Part shown: positions 44,325 to 57,540 of the stretch, piece by piece
How the letters are laid out: each line of letters opens with the position of its first letter
How positions within the stretch are numbered: the first letter of the stretch is position 1
Source: Phlegmacium glaucopus
Taxonomy: Eukaryota > Basidiomycota > Agaricomycetes > Agaricales > Cortinariaceae
Length of the DNA: 64,000 nucleotides
Direction of reading: 5' to 3'
Assembly (NCBI GenBank): GCA_015039465.1
Contig: MU130695.1
Location: 707,394 to 771,393, forward strand
Position numbers and translations under genes: made by a program
Notes under the pieces: model-generated
The model's input: the letters and a program-made list of their open reading frames with translations, nothing else
What the model was told of the DNA's origin: nothing
Database searches by the model: none

Positions 44325-44949
44325 TAGGGTTACCAAAGTTCGGTTCAGAACTGACTCATGAACCTGAACTGAACTGAACTGAACTGAACTGAACTGATAA
44401 TTCAGTTCAGTTCAGTTCAGGTTCAGGCATTTAGAGATTTATGGTTCATGCAGTTCGAACTGAACTGAACTGCTGAACCGTTAGGTCCTAGAAGGCCAGG
44501 CAATTCTCTTCTTTTGACTTAACATTTTCTGGAAAGTGATCCTTCAGTAATTTATGAACATTGGAAGGGTTTGGCAGTCCTTTTTACCATGAAATAATGG
44601 CTAAGGAAGGAGGTAATGGCCAGACTTGGTATGTGATGTGATTATGTCAGCATAGATTAGTACTGCCTATTTAGGAAAATAAATATAAATCAATGGTTTT
44701 CTGTGTTCTAAAGGAGTTCTGAGATCATATATGAGTGGAAATCAAGTGGCTAAGGGCTAAGGAAGGTCTTTGTACAATAAATTTTCAGAAAAAGGTAAAA
44801 TTTCAGATTTTATAATGGTTCTTCAGTTCAGTTCAGTTTGAACCAGTTCTTAAATGGTTCAGTTCAGTTCAGGACCATATGCAAACAGTTCAGTTCAGTT
44901 CAGGCTGAGGAGGTGAAGAACTGAACTGAACTGAACTTTGGTAACCCTA
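44325..44949. mobile_element. hAT-type MITE with GAACT repeat arms
   Basis: 625 bp starting TAGGGTTACCAAAGTTC and ending GAACTTTGGTAACCCTA, flanked by a perfect 8-bp duplication ATTTTTAG (44317-44324 and 44950-44957). Sub-terminal arrays of GAACT / AGTTC (GAACTGAACTGAACTGAACT) occur at both ends and can fold on each other. The overall layout fits a non-autonomous hAT element. No coding region. Confidence 0.9.
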
Positions 44950-45487
44950 ATTTTTAGAACGGTTACACTTTCCAGAAAACCCAAACTTGCATTGGAAAAA
45001 TATATAAAGTATTGGTTGAGGTGCTTACAACTTACAAGTTACATGATCTGCTGATATGGCTGCCTGCAAAACCTGATCAGTTTTTACAAGTCCATCAGCT
45101 ATCACAACCATTGATATGCTAATTTGGATTTTTCCAACATAGGGTCCCACTCAGACTGGGATCTAAATGGTCCTGCTCTTAAATTCTCAACCACAGAAAG
45201 ACTATCTAGATGTTTTACTAAACTATTCTTGTATACAGAAATTTGAATCACTCATGGATCAGGAGGCTAGCTAGCTCGAGCAGCATCTACCCTTTCCAAA
45301 CTGATATACCCAAAATGGCAATGCACACTAGTGACAGCCAACACCTTATGACAGTACCAAGTCAGCAGTCAGAACTTCTTCAAACGCGTCGCGTAAATGT
45401 GAGGGGAACTCTGGTTGGCCTGCCAAAGGAAACAAACAGAACAATCAATTATTGAATATATAGGAACGAGTCAGTGCTCAAAAGTGC

Positions 45488-47996
45488 TCACATCAGAGTC
45501 AGCCCGTTCGTACACTTCAATACTCTATTCTTTCGTTGTTCGAAAGTTTCTCCAGCAAACCGTGGTTCTTCCTTGATGGTTATCTTGTATCGAGAAACGA
45601 GCATCGTCAAGATCGCTATTGCCTCAGTCTCGAAAAATCTTTTTAAAAAGAAAAATCACCGCCGATGGTCAATACGAGGACTAGAAATACCCAGTGGCGA
45701 TCAGAACGAGAATTGAAATGACTCACTTTCTTCCGAGACAAGCGCGAGGGCCTGTTGTCAACAGTTAGAAGAACGATAAACTTGAAAGCCCTGTGTGTAA
45801 ATACTCACCGGCGCTGAACGGCACGAATGCATCTTTGGGCCAATTTTCCAGGAAGCGTTCAGGTTTGAAGGAATAGGGATCTTTCCAATAACGAGCTACG
45901 GAAAGCATTAGTCCAGGCAATTTTTCCCAACAGCCCTGGAATCTCACGATTGTAATGAAGCGCAGGAGTATCAATTGTGATTCGGGCTCCCTTCGGAACT
46001 GGGATCGTAAGTTTCTCGCCATTAGCATTGCCAACGGTGAGTGTAGTATCTTCTTCGCTCAATTTCGGGATCTGGACTACCTGTTGGAAAGAGGCAGTAA
46101 TTAATATGTTAGAATCATCGATTCAGAGGGTTCGTCAAAGTCATACTGGAGGGAACATCCGCATGGTCTCATTGATAACACTGGAATGAAGCGAGTGAGT
46201 GAGTACTGGCTTGTCATGGACGGTTCGGATAGTTTGTGATTTTACCACATAACATAATTAAACAAGGGCATCTCTTCGTATGTCTAGAGGGATGAAATAA
46301 TGTGTTAGAACTGGTTAACGTTGCGTCTAAGAAATGCAAAACATGCCGGAGTCCGCCCATCCGGAACGATAGATAGGATATGCTTATAGAGTTTTTCTTG
46401 TTCATCGGGGTATAGCGCTATTAAAGCAAAGGTAAAGCAAAGAGTGTGCGCCGTCGACTAAATTTTTGCCCAGTCAGTTTAACCTTTTTCAAGTGCTCTT
46501 TAAGCAAGTACTTCATGTCCCGCAAGCAAAAATATGTAAATATTTCCTTCAAATCAACAAATGGATTCAAGTTATAATCACTTGAAAGGGGGGTCAAACA
46601 GACCTATAATTTCACTCTTGGTTAAACTTGGAACATCTAGATCTTCCGAGTCATCATTGGCCGCTAACAAGTTGCTGAAGAGGTCATGGCGTTGTACTTT
46701 TTCGGAAAACTTCCGCTCCTCGATCATTTCGGACATATACATCTACAGATGACGTTCAGGAAAACAACCTTATCAATGTCGGATGAAAACGTTTGCAAAC
46801 TGTACCTGTAATTCCTCAAAAGCAGTTCTGATAGTTTTCAGCTGCTTCGTAAGTGTCAAACTCCAGTCTGGGAGTATGAACTTGAAGAAAGTCCCTGTAG
46901 AAACGACGTGGAGTGCGTCTTTCATCGACATGTGGTAGCCCTTTGGTACGATCTTGTCCTCTTGCCATGACATTTGTTTCCCAAATCCTGAAATTGTTTA
47001 GTTAGTGTCCTGGCGAAAAAGCAAGAAATCGCAATTACCTGCAACACCGATGACGAAGAGGGCAATCTAAGGTTTTAGGGAATGATAGTACGCATGAGAA
47101 AGGCGAGAAAGAAAGATTGCAAGCCTGAGTAAACCCATACCGGCAAAGTAATTTCCACAGCATGATCCACCGAAATTATATCTTTGCCTGCCCAAACCGT
47201 ATCGAAAAGGTCATCCATGATTTTGACAGTTTCATCCCAGACCAGTTTATTATTGCGCTGACAAAAAAAAAAAATTAGTTAAGAACCAGCAACAAGGCTA
47301 ATACCGATACGCACATCAGAGAAAGCAGGTGCGGAGATTTTTCTATATTTTTTCCATTCGTCACCTTCAGTAACGATGATATTGCGACCGTAGACCGAAA
47401 CAATTTCATATTCACGCGCAGGTTTCGGGAATCGAGACCTTGCTGATGTGACTTCCTAAAGACGGTTTGTATCCTAAGTGAGTAGTGTAAGCAAAACTCT
47501 AAAATTTGAATTCCTGACTTTGATAGCTGCAGCATCTGCGAGGACAATGGTTGGCCCTTCTTCTGGGAATGCGTATACCTGGATAATCGATATTGAGAGT
47601 TCTGCTGTGCATACAGAAGGGGAGAGCCTTACTATGGAAGTCGCATCCCAGCCAGTAGATTCAAAGACTATGGCAAAGAATTTAACTTAGGACTGTTCAC
47701 CAGTGTAGGTCAACTTACGGGTATGTTTGTCTTCAAAAAACTGGTTGTTTCCCCGGCAGACACCTAGAATTCTGGGTAACACATAACCCAATGGAGTGGT
47801 ATGGGATAGAAGGATGCGATATCCTGGAAGATTTCTGAGGAAGGATGTTTGCTGTCAGTTTTTTCAGTGAACGTTGCTTCGTTTGGGTTGTTACGCACTG
47901 GATAGAGCGAACACTAGAGAGGTACACAACGAGCTTTCGGCAAAAGTAGATCAAAGTAAGAGTTAGGCATATTATCACTGGCAGTGTGGTCTGCAT
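45488..47996 (-). CDS. Cytochrome P450 monooxygenase (microsomal type)
   Basis: A multi-exon minus-strand gene starts MQTTLPVIICLTLTLIYFC, an N-terminal membrane anchor for the ER. The I-helix oxygen-binding motif is LLAGHESTAHTL, formed across an intron. The K-helix ExxR lies in INETMRMFPP, the PERF region in YSFKPERFLENWPKDAF, and the haem-thiolate loop FSAGPRACLGRK is formed across two exons, with its Cys as haem ligand. After it comes FFETEAIAILTMLVSRY. All hallmark residues are present, so the enzyme is probably active. Substrate and CYP family cannot be told from sequence alone. It borders the repeat nest. Confidence 0.88.
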
Positions 47997-48865
47997 AGAG
48001 ACAAGAGATTAGACGGAACTAGACTTGGTAGACTATGCAGGAGTTCTGCCATAGCGGCCTATTTTGTATAATACAGGGTGGATATGTATGCCGGCAGGTG
48101 GTTACGGCGGCCTATATGGGTTTTGATATAGACCCATTCGCCCATATTTTCGTAAAATGAGCCGTGTAAAAGCGGCCAATGAAGAAATTTGGGCGCTTTA
48201 TAATCAATCCTGAATATATTTTCTCAATGAACAACATATTTACTTACTACTGAAGCACTTGAATCAATTCGTTCTGGGGACAAGAGACGAAATTGGACCT
48301 CCACCCATCTGTGGTGGTCAAATCCGGCCACCAAGGAATCTGAAACTGAACATCAAGAAATGCGGACCGAGAAATTTGGCATTCTCCATATACCTTTTAG
48401 ACCGATATCCGAATCAGCGGCTGGAAAAATGACAAGGCCAGTGCGTTCTCCCGGAGATTTCGATGGCTAATGTGGAGCCTGACATATGAGTTGAACAACA
48501 ATTTTGACGCTCTTGCTGATCTCCATATGGATCGTCGCGTCCACACGTGGTCGCGATCTGTCGGAGTGTGAAACTTTACTCCCATCAGTAACTCTCTTCT
48601 AGTCTCCAGCTCCGGTGATCGCCTGGCTAGAATGATAGATTAAAGGCTCATCTACTTTCCCACTTCCATATAATTGTGTATAAAGATATACACTCGAAGA
48701 TGGTGTGATTACAGACTACGGGGTATACAACATTAAGAGGGACAAGAAAGTGGATCATTAGAATTATAAGAACATGAAAAAGAAAATAATAAATAAGCCA
48801 GAAACAGGGAAAACACCAAATACTTTATAAAAAAAAGGAGTCACCAATCAAAAAGACACCTTTCA
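47997..48865. other. Intergenic region, nothing recognised
   Basis: This is the upstream region of the P450 gene and the 3' flank of the Sds3-like gene. Neither strand shows a supported gene. Confidence 0.4.
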
Positions 48866-49706
48866 TCAACTTGCCTTTGAAGCACCAGGAGCAACAACAG
48901 CTCTCCTCCGTTTATTGCCTCTCCTAATCTCCCCAAGATCATTCTCAATCTCAGTATCCTTCGTCGTATTTAAGAGTAACAAACTCTTGCCTAAACCACC
49001 TAACGCTTGTCCTTGGTTCCCACCCCCGCCTTTAGCTCTTCTTCTACCTCCATTCGAAGGTCCATTACCATTACCAGCCGCACCTCCAGATGCAGTTCCG
49101 CCTCCTCCATTAGTGATATTAGTAGATGTTAATGGGAGTGGGAAAGGTGATGGTAGTTCGTCTACGGAGAGGGAGTGTGGGTTTAGGAACGAGAAGGGGC
49201 CGATGGTGAATGGTAGATGGTGGGTGGCGTTCATTCCGTTTAGATTTCCGGTTAGGTTGTTTGAGGTGAAACTGAACGCGTTTGAACCTGATATGGAGAT
49301 GGAGTGGCTCGTGTTAGGACCACCGTGTGGTGTTGGGGGTGGTGAGGTGCCCAGTTTGTTGCGTAGCTTCCTGGTGATAGGTGGTCGAGAGTGAGAATCT
49401 AGTGATGCGTCTAGAGAACATTCAATTGGATGGATAATAAAGGCATAGAAGTAACAAACCTCCAACAGTCCCTTCACCCTCTTTCTCTTCCCTCGCTCTT
49501 CTCCGTCTCTCTTCAATGCCCTCTAACAATCTTTCTCTGATTCTTTGTCTGCCTTTCTTCCACTCCTCTTCCACTCGTTCCCGTTCCTCGTCATATGCAA
49601 TCTGTGCACATTCAATCGCGTACCGTTCTTCTGCTTCGAATTGAGCCAACTGGGCAGAGCGCTCCAGGGATAGAGGGAAAAGACGAAGTTTGAACAACCC
49701 GTTCAT
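48866..49706 (-). CDS. Sds3-like Sin3/HDAC co-repressor subunit
   Basis: Two exons (49706-49460 and 49410-48866) give 263 residues. The N-terminal 80 residues are a charged coiled coil (QLAQFEAEERYAIECAQIAY, then EERERVEEEWKKGRQRIRER, LLEGIEERRRRAREE), the pattern I associate with the Sds3/BRMS1 family. A conserved block DASLDSHSRPPITRKLRNKL follows after the intron, then Asn/Gly-rich low complexity and a basic C terminus LGEIRRGNKRRR. Sds3 tethers the Rpd3 deacetylase to Sin3 in the nucleus. The protein is short compared with the family, and an additional 5' exon upstream of 49,706 is possible. Confidence 0.6.
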
Positions 49707-49831
49707 CTCTTGGACGTGTAGCTACTAAGTACAGTACATTGATACTCCATAGACTGATTCAATCGTGTGACCCGTGCGCGTGACCATCCTTCCAAAAGGG
49801 GCGTTCCTCGGCATGGAAGCAGTCAAACCAA

Positions 49832-50567
49832 ATGCCCTCCTGGAAGTCAGAACTGAAAGTCCGCCCCAAGAAGCCTGCCATTGAATTGGACACTCTTGAG
49901 TACTTTTGTCCTAACCATAATTTTCCTAATACTTACCAGTTTATTACAGCCAGGAAACCCGAGAAAAATTGGAAAAACAACGCAAGGCAAATCAAGAGCG
50001 TGTTCAAAAATTTCGGTATGTTGCATATATTAGGCAATTAAAATAATCACAACTTAAGTATTCAATCAGTGCGAAACAGAAGGAATTAAAGGTGCAAGGA
50101 GTTTTACATCAAAAGGATCCAGAAAAATTGCAGAGGCATAGAGAATATCAGAAACGGTTGATGCAGGAACGGCGAGGGTAAGATTTTCTATTAATAATGT
50201 ATTGTTATTTCTATTTACACTTATTCTACATAGCCGGTCCTCCCATCAACCAGTCCCATTTACTCCTCCTACTCCTGAAGTTCCAGCTGCTGTTGTTCTG
50301 GCATCCCGGCCTCCCTCTCCTGCCAAGAAGCATCGACACATAACGCTGAATGAATATTGCACTCATTACAATATCTCCGATATAGATCGCAGCCGTTTAC
50401 AGAAGCTAGAGTTCCTGCCTGGTGACCCAATTGAAAAACTCGATCGAGTTGAGTGGCATGATGAAGGTGGATTCCAACGCTTGAGCTGGGATCGGCTGCT
50501 AGCTAAGAATCGTGAATTTCTTCGAGATGTGCATGCTGGTACTGTGTGGTCTCTCAATCAGTTGTAA
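49832..50567 (+). CDS. Hypothetical coiled-coil protein
   Basis: Four exons (49832-49899, 49950-50015, 50070-50177, 50234-50567) with 50-56-nt introns give 191 residues in consistent frame. The N-terminal half is highly charged and helical (TREKLEKQRKANQERVQKFR, then QRHREYQKRLMQERR), then a Pro-rich linker (FTPPTPEVPAAV). The C terminus holds ITLNEYCTHYNISDIDRSRL and WDRLLAKNREFLRDVH. I do not recognise the family. It starts about 125 bp from the divergent Sds3-like gene. The consistent splicing argues for a real gene. Confidence 0.55.
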
Positions 50568-50951
50568 CTCCCATTCCATGTATTTGTATTTGTTCTGTCA
50601 TATCGTCTCTGCCACAGTCTTTCATTAATTGCAGATCACTTTCCTTACGACCACCCTGTGTATTCCTACACTAATGGTAGACCCCAACAAGATGCATCGC
50701 ACTGACGGTACACAAGTTCTCATTGCACCCCCCATCCTTCGTGGAAAGATCAGACTTCAGCAATTACAATAGACCCTTGCTCAACATTCGCGCACGCTAC
50801 CTTCTCTGGGATCGCTCAGATTATAGGATCTCTTTTCATGGAGTTTATTCTCGACTAAAAAAAATTAAGACAGATGATTCACGGATGATCTACGCTTTTC
50901 ATTGTAGGTTGGGCCGTCTATACCCGGGCATAACCATTATGAAAATACCGT

Positions 50952-52721
50952 TTACTCCTCCAAGAATTTCTTAATTTCCGCTACCATGAAATCGGTATCT
51001 CGTTTGTTGGACCCTCCTCCGGCTGGAAACGACATGTAAGCATGAACATAACTTGAGGTGTCTAACAAAGGGAGGTGCCAAGTGGCAGACTTACCCATAT
51101 GACCCCACACGGTATCCATTACCACCAAACGCGCCGTGTTTTTCATAGCCGCCACTTCATCCTCGCTATCTTCAGGCTAATCGATATACAAATTAGAAGA
51201 AAACGATGAATTAGCAGCTGTCCAGGCTGGGCAAGTACTTTGAGAGGCGATTGAACTTACAGGGAAATAGAGATCTGTTTTGCTAGGCATGATCAACCCT
51301 TTCGCTTTGATTTTGCTTAAGCACAGGTTTAAATCGCCTCCATCCCTGACTTTGGATACGTCCCCCTCTCTCCATGTATTAAGAAGAGTAAGGAGGTCAT
51401 TAGCGTCCCACCCAATCAAGAAACCTTGTTCCCATTCTTCACGTAAGAATGCGCCCAGGTCCGGATACCTATCATAATTGGATGTTGAAATGGATCGAAG
51501 ATAAATAAAAAAACGTATCCTTACCGTCCATCGTGAAGGTACTGATGTTCCCTGAACCACTGTATACAGAAGTAGATGAGTAAATATGACCATCGAAAAT
51601 TCTGGAAGAAATCATAGTCTGACCGTTTGTCCATATGCCCATGCACTGTAAACGCGTCCAAATGCACGGATACCATGTTGTGGAGTAGTTTTATAATGAC
51701 CATTGTCGAAATCCTTGGAGGCGACCAAAGCGGCCTGCGGCCCTTCCAAAAAACTACTCAAAAAAAATAGGGTCAGTGTTTGTTCTCGCGCCCCATTTCA
51801 GGTTGATTATTGGCCCGACCATTTATTGTGTGGACTCGTCCGTGCAGAGCCACAAATGGGGATATACCTATTGATGAAAAATTAATGATCTATCAGTGTC
51901 ACGAGGATATGAGACTCACTTTTCGACATAGTCAGGATATACTACTGGCCAATAGTACGCCTGAAAGCCCAAATATCATTATTTGAAATAGTAATGGCGA
52001 AGTGATTATAATATCCATACCTGTTGTCCGCCCATCGAGAAACCAACGACGGCATAAACCTTTTTGATTCCAAGATGTTGTAGGACCGCATACTGCGCAC
52101 GACTATTATGTGACAAATTTCAGTGTGAGTATGTTGATATCACTAGAGAATTGATTGTGTTCACATGTTATCTTCGTAGGAAACCGCTGGAAAGTACGGC
52201 CCGTTGATAGGTGTAGGCTATTGAATACCGGAAAAGTTTCACATCAATTTGTGAGAATTACAGTTCTAGGGTTGTTACAAACTGTGTTCGATGGTGACGA
52301 TGACTGATAGAAGAACCGGTTTATCAGATAGATGTGATGGTGAAACTAGACGAAGAAACGTACCTCCCCATTGGAAAATAGAGCGAAAGTGACCACGAAA
52401 TACTTCTGAGGGTTTAGTACCTAGTCCGATCGTCAACGTTGAATCTTTCATCTAGTTCGCTTTCAGAAATGCCAACTTTATCATCGCCAACCAGGTATGT
52501 TTGACCTAACAACCCGGAGTCTACTTTGATATTACGCTCGTAAAAGGTTCAGCATGATTGGACTCACTATCCAATTTCCCACCATAGCAGGTCGGGAAAA
52601 CAATGCAGGGATTAGCCGGATTGCCATAGGTGCGGTACGCTGTAATAGCGTCTGGTATAACACCACCTGAGACGCGCAAGCGTCCATGATGATAATATTG
52701 TGTAGAAGGCTCCGGAGACAT
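50952..52721 (-). CDS. MetX-like alpha/beta hydrolase (homoserine acetyltransferase family)
   Basis: Start at the ATG of MSPEPSTQYYHHGRLRVSGG. The early part VIPDAITAYRTYGNPANPC is typical of homoserine O-acetyltransferase-like hydrolases. The nucleophile elbow is VVGFSMGGQQAYYWP (Ser nucleophile). Late in the protein ARLVVMDTVWGH gives the probable catalytic His, followed after an intron by SFPAGGGSNKRDTDFMVAEI. Many short introns interrupt it. True MetX enzymes usually have GxSxGG with a longer lid. This short fungal subfamily is often annotated as homoserine acetyltransferase but its substrate is unproven, so assignment to Met2 should be avoided. Confidence 0.72.
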
Positions 52722-53111
52722 TCTCGAGATAGTCGAAGTGAAAGACAGAGGGGTGAGCAAAAAGCTGGGGAGGAACTCCTGATAAAGGATATTATGGGAG
52801 GATAATGACTAGAATGGAAATGAATTTGTTGTGTGTAAATAGATAACCTGTCTATGTTTAGAATTTCTCTAGAGCCTGATCATGAGAGTAGGGATATGAA
52901 TTAGAATTGGCGTTAGTATTATGGATAGAAAAATATACTCGGTACTATAGTGGCCACAAGCTCGTTTTCCGATTCACAGGACTGGAATAGAATGGTGAAA
53001 GAATCTGAAAGAATACGCCTACGAGAGAAAATCGACCCAGGAATGGGTTTGCAGGTCGCAGGGATGGGAAATGGGAGAATCAAATTTCCCAAAGAGTCTT
53101 TCTCGATCTTC

Positions 53112-53765
53112 TCAATCAACATATTCCACCGTTCCACCGGCATCCAGCCTACCTCTTCGGACCTTCTCTCCTTTTGCTTTCAACAAGTCCTCGATGGTGC
53201 ACAACTTGCCCTCCTGCGTGCTGTCTTTGAACCAGCCAAGATGGTCTGCAATCAAGTGTCTGAAGAATCTGAGTCCTTATGTTCGAAATATCCTAAAGAG
53301 TTTTGATACATACCTATTCTTGCATCCTGGACATTGTACGAGTACGATCCCTTTCTCATACGCGCGTTTTGTGAATTGATGCGTGGAGCGTTCACTACAG
53401 CCAGAGACAGTACAGGTGAATGTCAGTGATAATTTCGGCTCCAGCTGTTCAGGAAGAGGCGTAGATGATGATATATTCGTAGGCAATGATGATTCACCAG
53501 ATCCATTGGAGGATGAAGCTGTAGATTCTTTTCTTGGGGTCGAAGGAAGGCTTGATGAAGGTGATGACGCATATGTATTCAGCCTCGTGCTCGAGGTTGA
53601 GAACGAGAGAGAACCGATTCCATGTTGCAACGAACGTCTAGAATGAGTATTCAATATCGATTGTTGCAACCGAGAGCGCAAAAGCAGTAGCCCTGCATGT
53701 GGGGTGATAAGATTTCGCAAAGAGGGGAGAACTCTGGTATTTGAAAAAATTGGAGATCGTGGCAT
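53112..53765 (-). CDS. ZIM17: DNL-type zinc-finger mitochondrial chaperone Zim17/Hep1
   Basis: Two exons (53765-53314 and 53259-53112) give 199 residues. The Arg- and Ser-rich N terminus lacking acidic residues looks like a mitochondrial presequence. The zinc finger is formed by FTCTVSGCSERSTHQFTKRA and VLVQCPGCKNRHLIADHLGW across the splice site, with two Cys pairs and the DHLGW signature. Zim17 keeps mitochondrial Hsp70 (Ssc1) soluble and so supports protein import and Fe-S cluster assembly in the matrix. Length and motifs look complete. Confidence 0.9.
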
Positions 53766-54061
53766 GGTTTTAGCACGAGTAGTCTATGTTTCCAATTCCT
53801 CGAATGGAGAAGGCGTCGTAAGACCCGGCTTGAGGTAGGAGTTGAATCGGAGTTAACAGCGTTTGTGGCGGCACAATCGGCAAAACAGGCGAACCTTGGC
53901 TTATGTTCATTGTTCAAGACAGTTCAACCAACCTTCCCAAGCAAGTTTAAATGGTTTATGCAGAACCAGATGCATTTACCCCTACCACTCCCCACCCAAA
54001 TTCTCTAGCTCGAATTGGCTAAGCCTAATCCACAAACATCCAAATAATGGCGGACGCAAAC

Positions 54062-54120
54062 TCTGACCATGACCATACTCTTCCAAGAATTTCTTAATTT
54101 CCCGTATCTCGTTTGTTGGA
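54062..54120 (-). pseudogene. Tiny duplicate of the hydrolase C-terminal exon
   Basis: About 55 bp (CTTCCAAGAATTTCTTAATT then CCGTATCTCGTTTGTTGGAT) resembles 50,960-51,012, the last exon of the MetX-like hydrolase (SNKRDT...EIKKFLEE). No other part of the gene was recognised nearby. It is probably the remnant of a tandem copy. Confidence 0.4.
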
Positions 54121-54258
54121 TGCTTGATATGACTGTAGTAAACTTATACAACTGCTGTCCAATATTGAAACAAGTCCGAAGAATATTCAGTGCATACGAA
54201 ACTCTTTCAAGAAATGGAGCATGGAACGCGTCATGTTCTTTGACAAGTAAAAAGGCTT

Positions 54259-57200
54259 TCAGGTCTTAGTGGTGAACTTCCTGCCCAACAATTCACTAAG
54301 CTTGGCTGCTGCCAATCCCTTGGCCAAACCCAAATCCTCATGGTCATCTTGTCCACCATCATGTTGACGTTTACTTCCAGCCCCATCGACGTGATGACTA
54401 TTCCTCCCCGCTAAGACGAGTGAAAACCTCTTCGAAAGTCCACCAGTGCTACCCACTACTTCTCCCACTGCACCCTCTTCACCTATCCTCACTCCTCCTG
54501 TGACAGGTACGTCCTCAGCCTCAATCAACGTCCGCGCAGTTACAACTGCTGTATGTAAACCAATAGCAGGCATGGAAAATCGTTTACTTCGCCTAGCTGT
54601 ATCTTCCTTTCTCTGTTGTTTCCTGGGAGATGAAACAGGCGAAGACACTATTGAATGTGTGGGGGTGTAGAAGGGATCGACGTGATCCTGTTCTTCTCTT
54701 TCTCCTTCCCTTTCGGCATCTTCAATTTCGTCGATATCAAAGGTATCACCCATGCCAGTGGTATTCCTAAACTGGTTCTGTGACGCCTTCGATGATAAAC
54801 CTTGTTCCGGGGTTCGCACAGCATGAGATTCTTCTTGAAAATCTTCCAGAAGCTGCTGATAACTCCGAATCCGCTGGTGTGATTTAACGCGTACTCGGCC
54901 TTTACGTTCTCGTTCCTCTGTTTCGGATCCAACATCATCGATATTATCAAATGAAATATCGCGACTGGAATTCATGTCAATCGCCATCAATGCATGGGGT
55001 TGGCGTTGGACAGGCAGCGAAGGCATAGACAACCATGATGGAAGATGTGAGAGCGATGGGATCGTATCCGATTTATGAGATTCATTATTCGTAGGAACTT
55101 CTTCTGATCGGGGAGGGTTGATGACTGGAAAGACGGTATCATAACATGCATCGCAGGCTCGTGCAGGTTTGGTTGAATCTTGTTTGGCATTAGAGTCCGA
55201 AATGAAAAAAGTCTACGATAGGTCATCAGAAATTATGATTTGAGAACGGAGAAAGATATTATGGACTAACCCGTCCAGAGCAGGACGCACAAATGCAGCG
55301 TCCACATAAACGACAATGGTGTCTCCGCCGACGCCAACCAAAGGATCGGCCACATCTCATACAAGAACTCGTCTTCCCATCCGGTATCCATATGGCTGGG
55401 ACCCAATGATCCACTTTTCGTCTCCTTTCCGCTGAATTACCCCGCTTTTCTTTGTCTTTCTTTCTTCCTTTGTCTTTTCCGTTAGGACTTAGGGAGGCAC
55501 CAATCATGTCCAAGCTGCTGCTTGCACGCAAAGTGGCTAGACGATCATCAGATGGTGGGAAAGGAAGGGCCTGCAAAGACCGACGGATGTGGTTTGTAGA
55601 TGTTGAAGAAGTCAAGGTAGAGTTGGGATTGGTCGCGTTCAACGAGACGAATAATTGGGCCTTGGCTCCTCTGATCTCTGAGGTCCAATCATCCCTTTCT
55701 TCTTCTGTAGCTAAGATCGTCGAACGGTTATCAGTTTTAAATATCGAAATATACGAGAACCAAGATGTAGTCTTACCAGCATAGACGACGAAACTACCTT
55801 CGGGACTCAACACCTCAAACCTTCTCTCGTCCTCGAGAGCAGAGCCAACAACCACATCGAGATCAACGAGCTCGACTCGTCCCTTGTAAACAAATTTATC
55901 GTCAGTCGAACCATGCCTCTTCACCATATTCGGTGGAGGTGGAGGTGGTCCAGCATGATAATGCGACTTCCGTCTGTCTGACTTGTGCGGAGTAACCAGA
56001 GGTGAATCTGCGTCTTTCAATGACGAGATTTCAGCTTCACTTTTGCTTCTGGTACGTATCATAGACACCGTTTCAGTAGTAGATGTTTTGGATTCGGTAG
56101 CAACAGGCGAAGCTTGAGAACTGTGGCTGATGCCGTCACTTCCATTCCCACTCCCGCTCCAACTCCAATCCCAATCCCAAGAATGAGCAGAGGATTCGAC
56201 AGGGGCAAGCCAAAGGAGACAATCGGAGAAAAGAAGAAATTCTCGTTGCATAGGAGCCGAACCTCTTTCAACTTGATACAAGGACCCGCGCTTGAGTAGG
56301 GTGCGGCCGGGACTGATGAGCTTCAAGGGAAGATTGGGTGTAGCCCGCTGTAAAGCTAGCAGAGAAAGAGTCTGCGCGTGGGTATGCAGAGACGTATTTA
56401 GAGAGAGCGTAACTGGAAATGAATGTTGAGTACCTGATATTACATCATGGAATAAACTTACTCTTCGATACAAGAGTATGAACAGCGATCAGCTCTGAAT
56501 GCTCTGAGTCCTCTTTTTCGGTACAGCCAATAAGATCCTTTAATAACAGGAGATATCTGGGGCACCGCTGCACAACGGTCAAAAGCCAGTCTCGCAATTT
56601 CAGTTTCCCACAACGAGGGTCGGCTTCCTGGGTCGCAAGAAAATCTGCGAATTGGGCGTCATAAAGAGGATTCGGACGCGTGGCAGTGGGAGGTATGACA
56701 AGGTCATTAAGAGCGGATATGGTTGATGGGAAAGCCGTGACAAATGGATTGTACAGAGAAAGGTAAGGGAAATGGGACAGCAGAAGGGGCGACAAGGGTG
56801 GTGTGGGTTGATCAAACCTTGGTAGTGACGATGATGAAGATGTCGCGGATGGAAATCCGGGAGATGCAAGAAGTGCAGTGAGCGAGGAGAGGAACGATCG
56901 ATGAAAATTCCATATATCAATAAAATTGGAGAAAATGGATGTCAGAGCTGAACGATGTAGTAAAGGTTCAGCTGTATCCAAAGACGCAATGATGGGAGTA
57001 AGAAAATGCTGTAAATTTATTTCAGTATATTCATACAGCTGAGACATCGGAGTGAATTCACTGAATAAATTAGGTCCAAGCCATCCACATACGCCTTCTC
57101 TGTATCGTAGAATTCACGCACGACCTTCTGTCTCTTGTTGGCCTGCAGTCCGTCGAGTAGTTTCATGCTCGTATCTCTTAGCCTATTTCTACGTCTGGGA

Positions 57201-57540
57201 GACTCAGGCGGTATTGGACGACCCTTGCCCGCCTTCCCGTTGTGGTTACTCCACGCACTTGGAGGAGGAGGGGATCCATCGTTATCCTCCGGAAGCGAGT
57301 CAAAAGACGCAACGCTGACAACAGACACTCTGTGTAATAAAGATGGCGCCGTAGGCAAAGATATTCTTCTGAAAGGCAGATGGGGGGCTCTCAGCGGTAA
57401 AGGCCCTGATTTGCCATGCTTATGTGGGGACTCCGAGAGGGGAAAGCTTATACTAGAAGATGGTACCGCACTACTCACTGATTAGACTGTTCAGCTCGCT
57501 TGGAAACCTATTCATTTTTATGGGCTTACTTGACGCCATT
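54259..57540 (-). CDS. RhoGEF with DH, PH and FYVE domains (FGD-like)
   Basis: The start is a tiny first exon (ATGGCGTCAA, 57,540-57,531) spliced over 53 nt to MSSAVPSSSIS. After a Ser/Pro-rich N terminus, RQKVVREFYDTEKAYVDGLD begins the Dbl homology domain. It continues with LTPIIASLDTAEPLL and TVVQRCPRYLLLLKDLIG, the conserved helix of GEFs. A PH domain follows (GSLYQVERGSAPMQREFLLF). Next is a FYVE finger, CMRCGRSFGWRRRRHHCRLC then GRCICASC, with the RRRHHCR PI3P-binding signature. The long C-terminal tail is acidic and Ser-rich. Proteins like this activate Cdc42/Rac at PI3P-bearing membranes and control polarity. Confidence 0.87.

Noticed and set aside
48915..49394. Plus-strand open stretch of 159 codons
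   Set aside because: It is antisense to the low-complexity part of the Sds3-like gene, with a Pro-rich composition caused by Gly-rich codons on the other strand.
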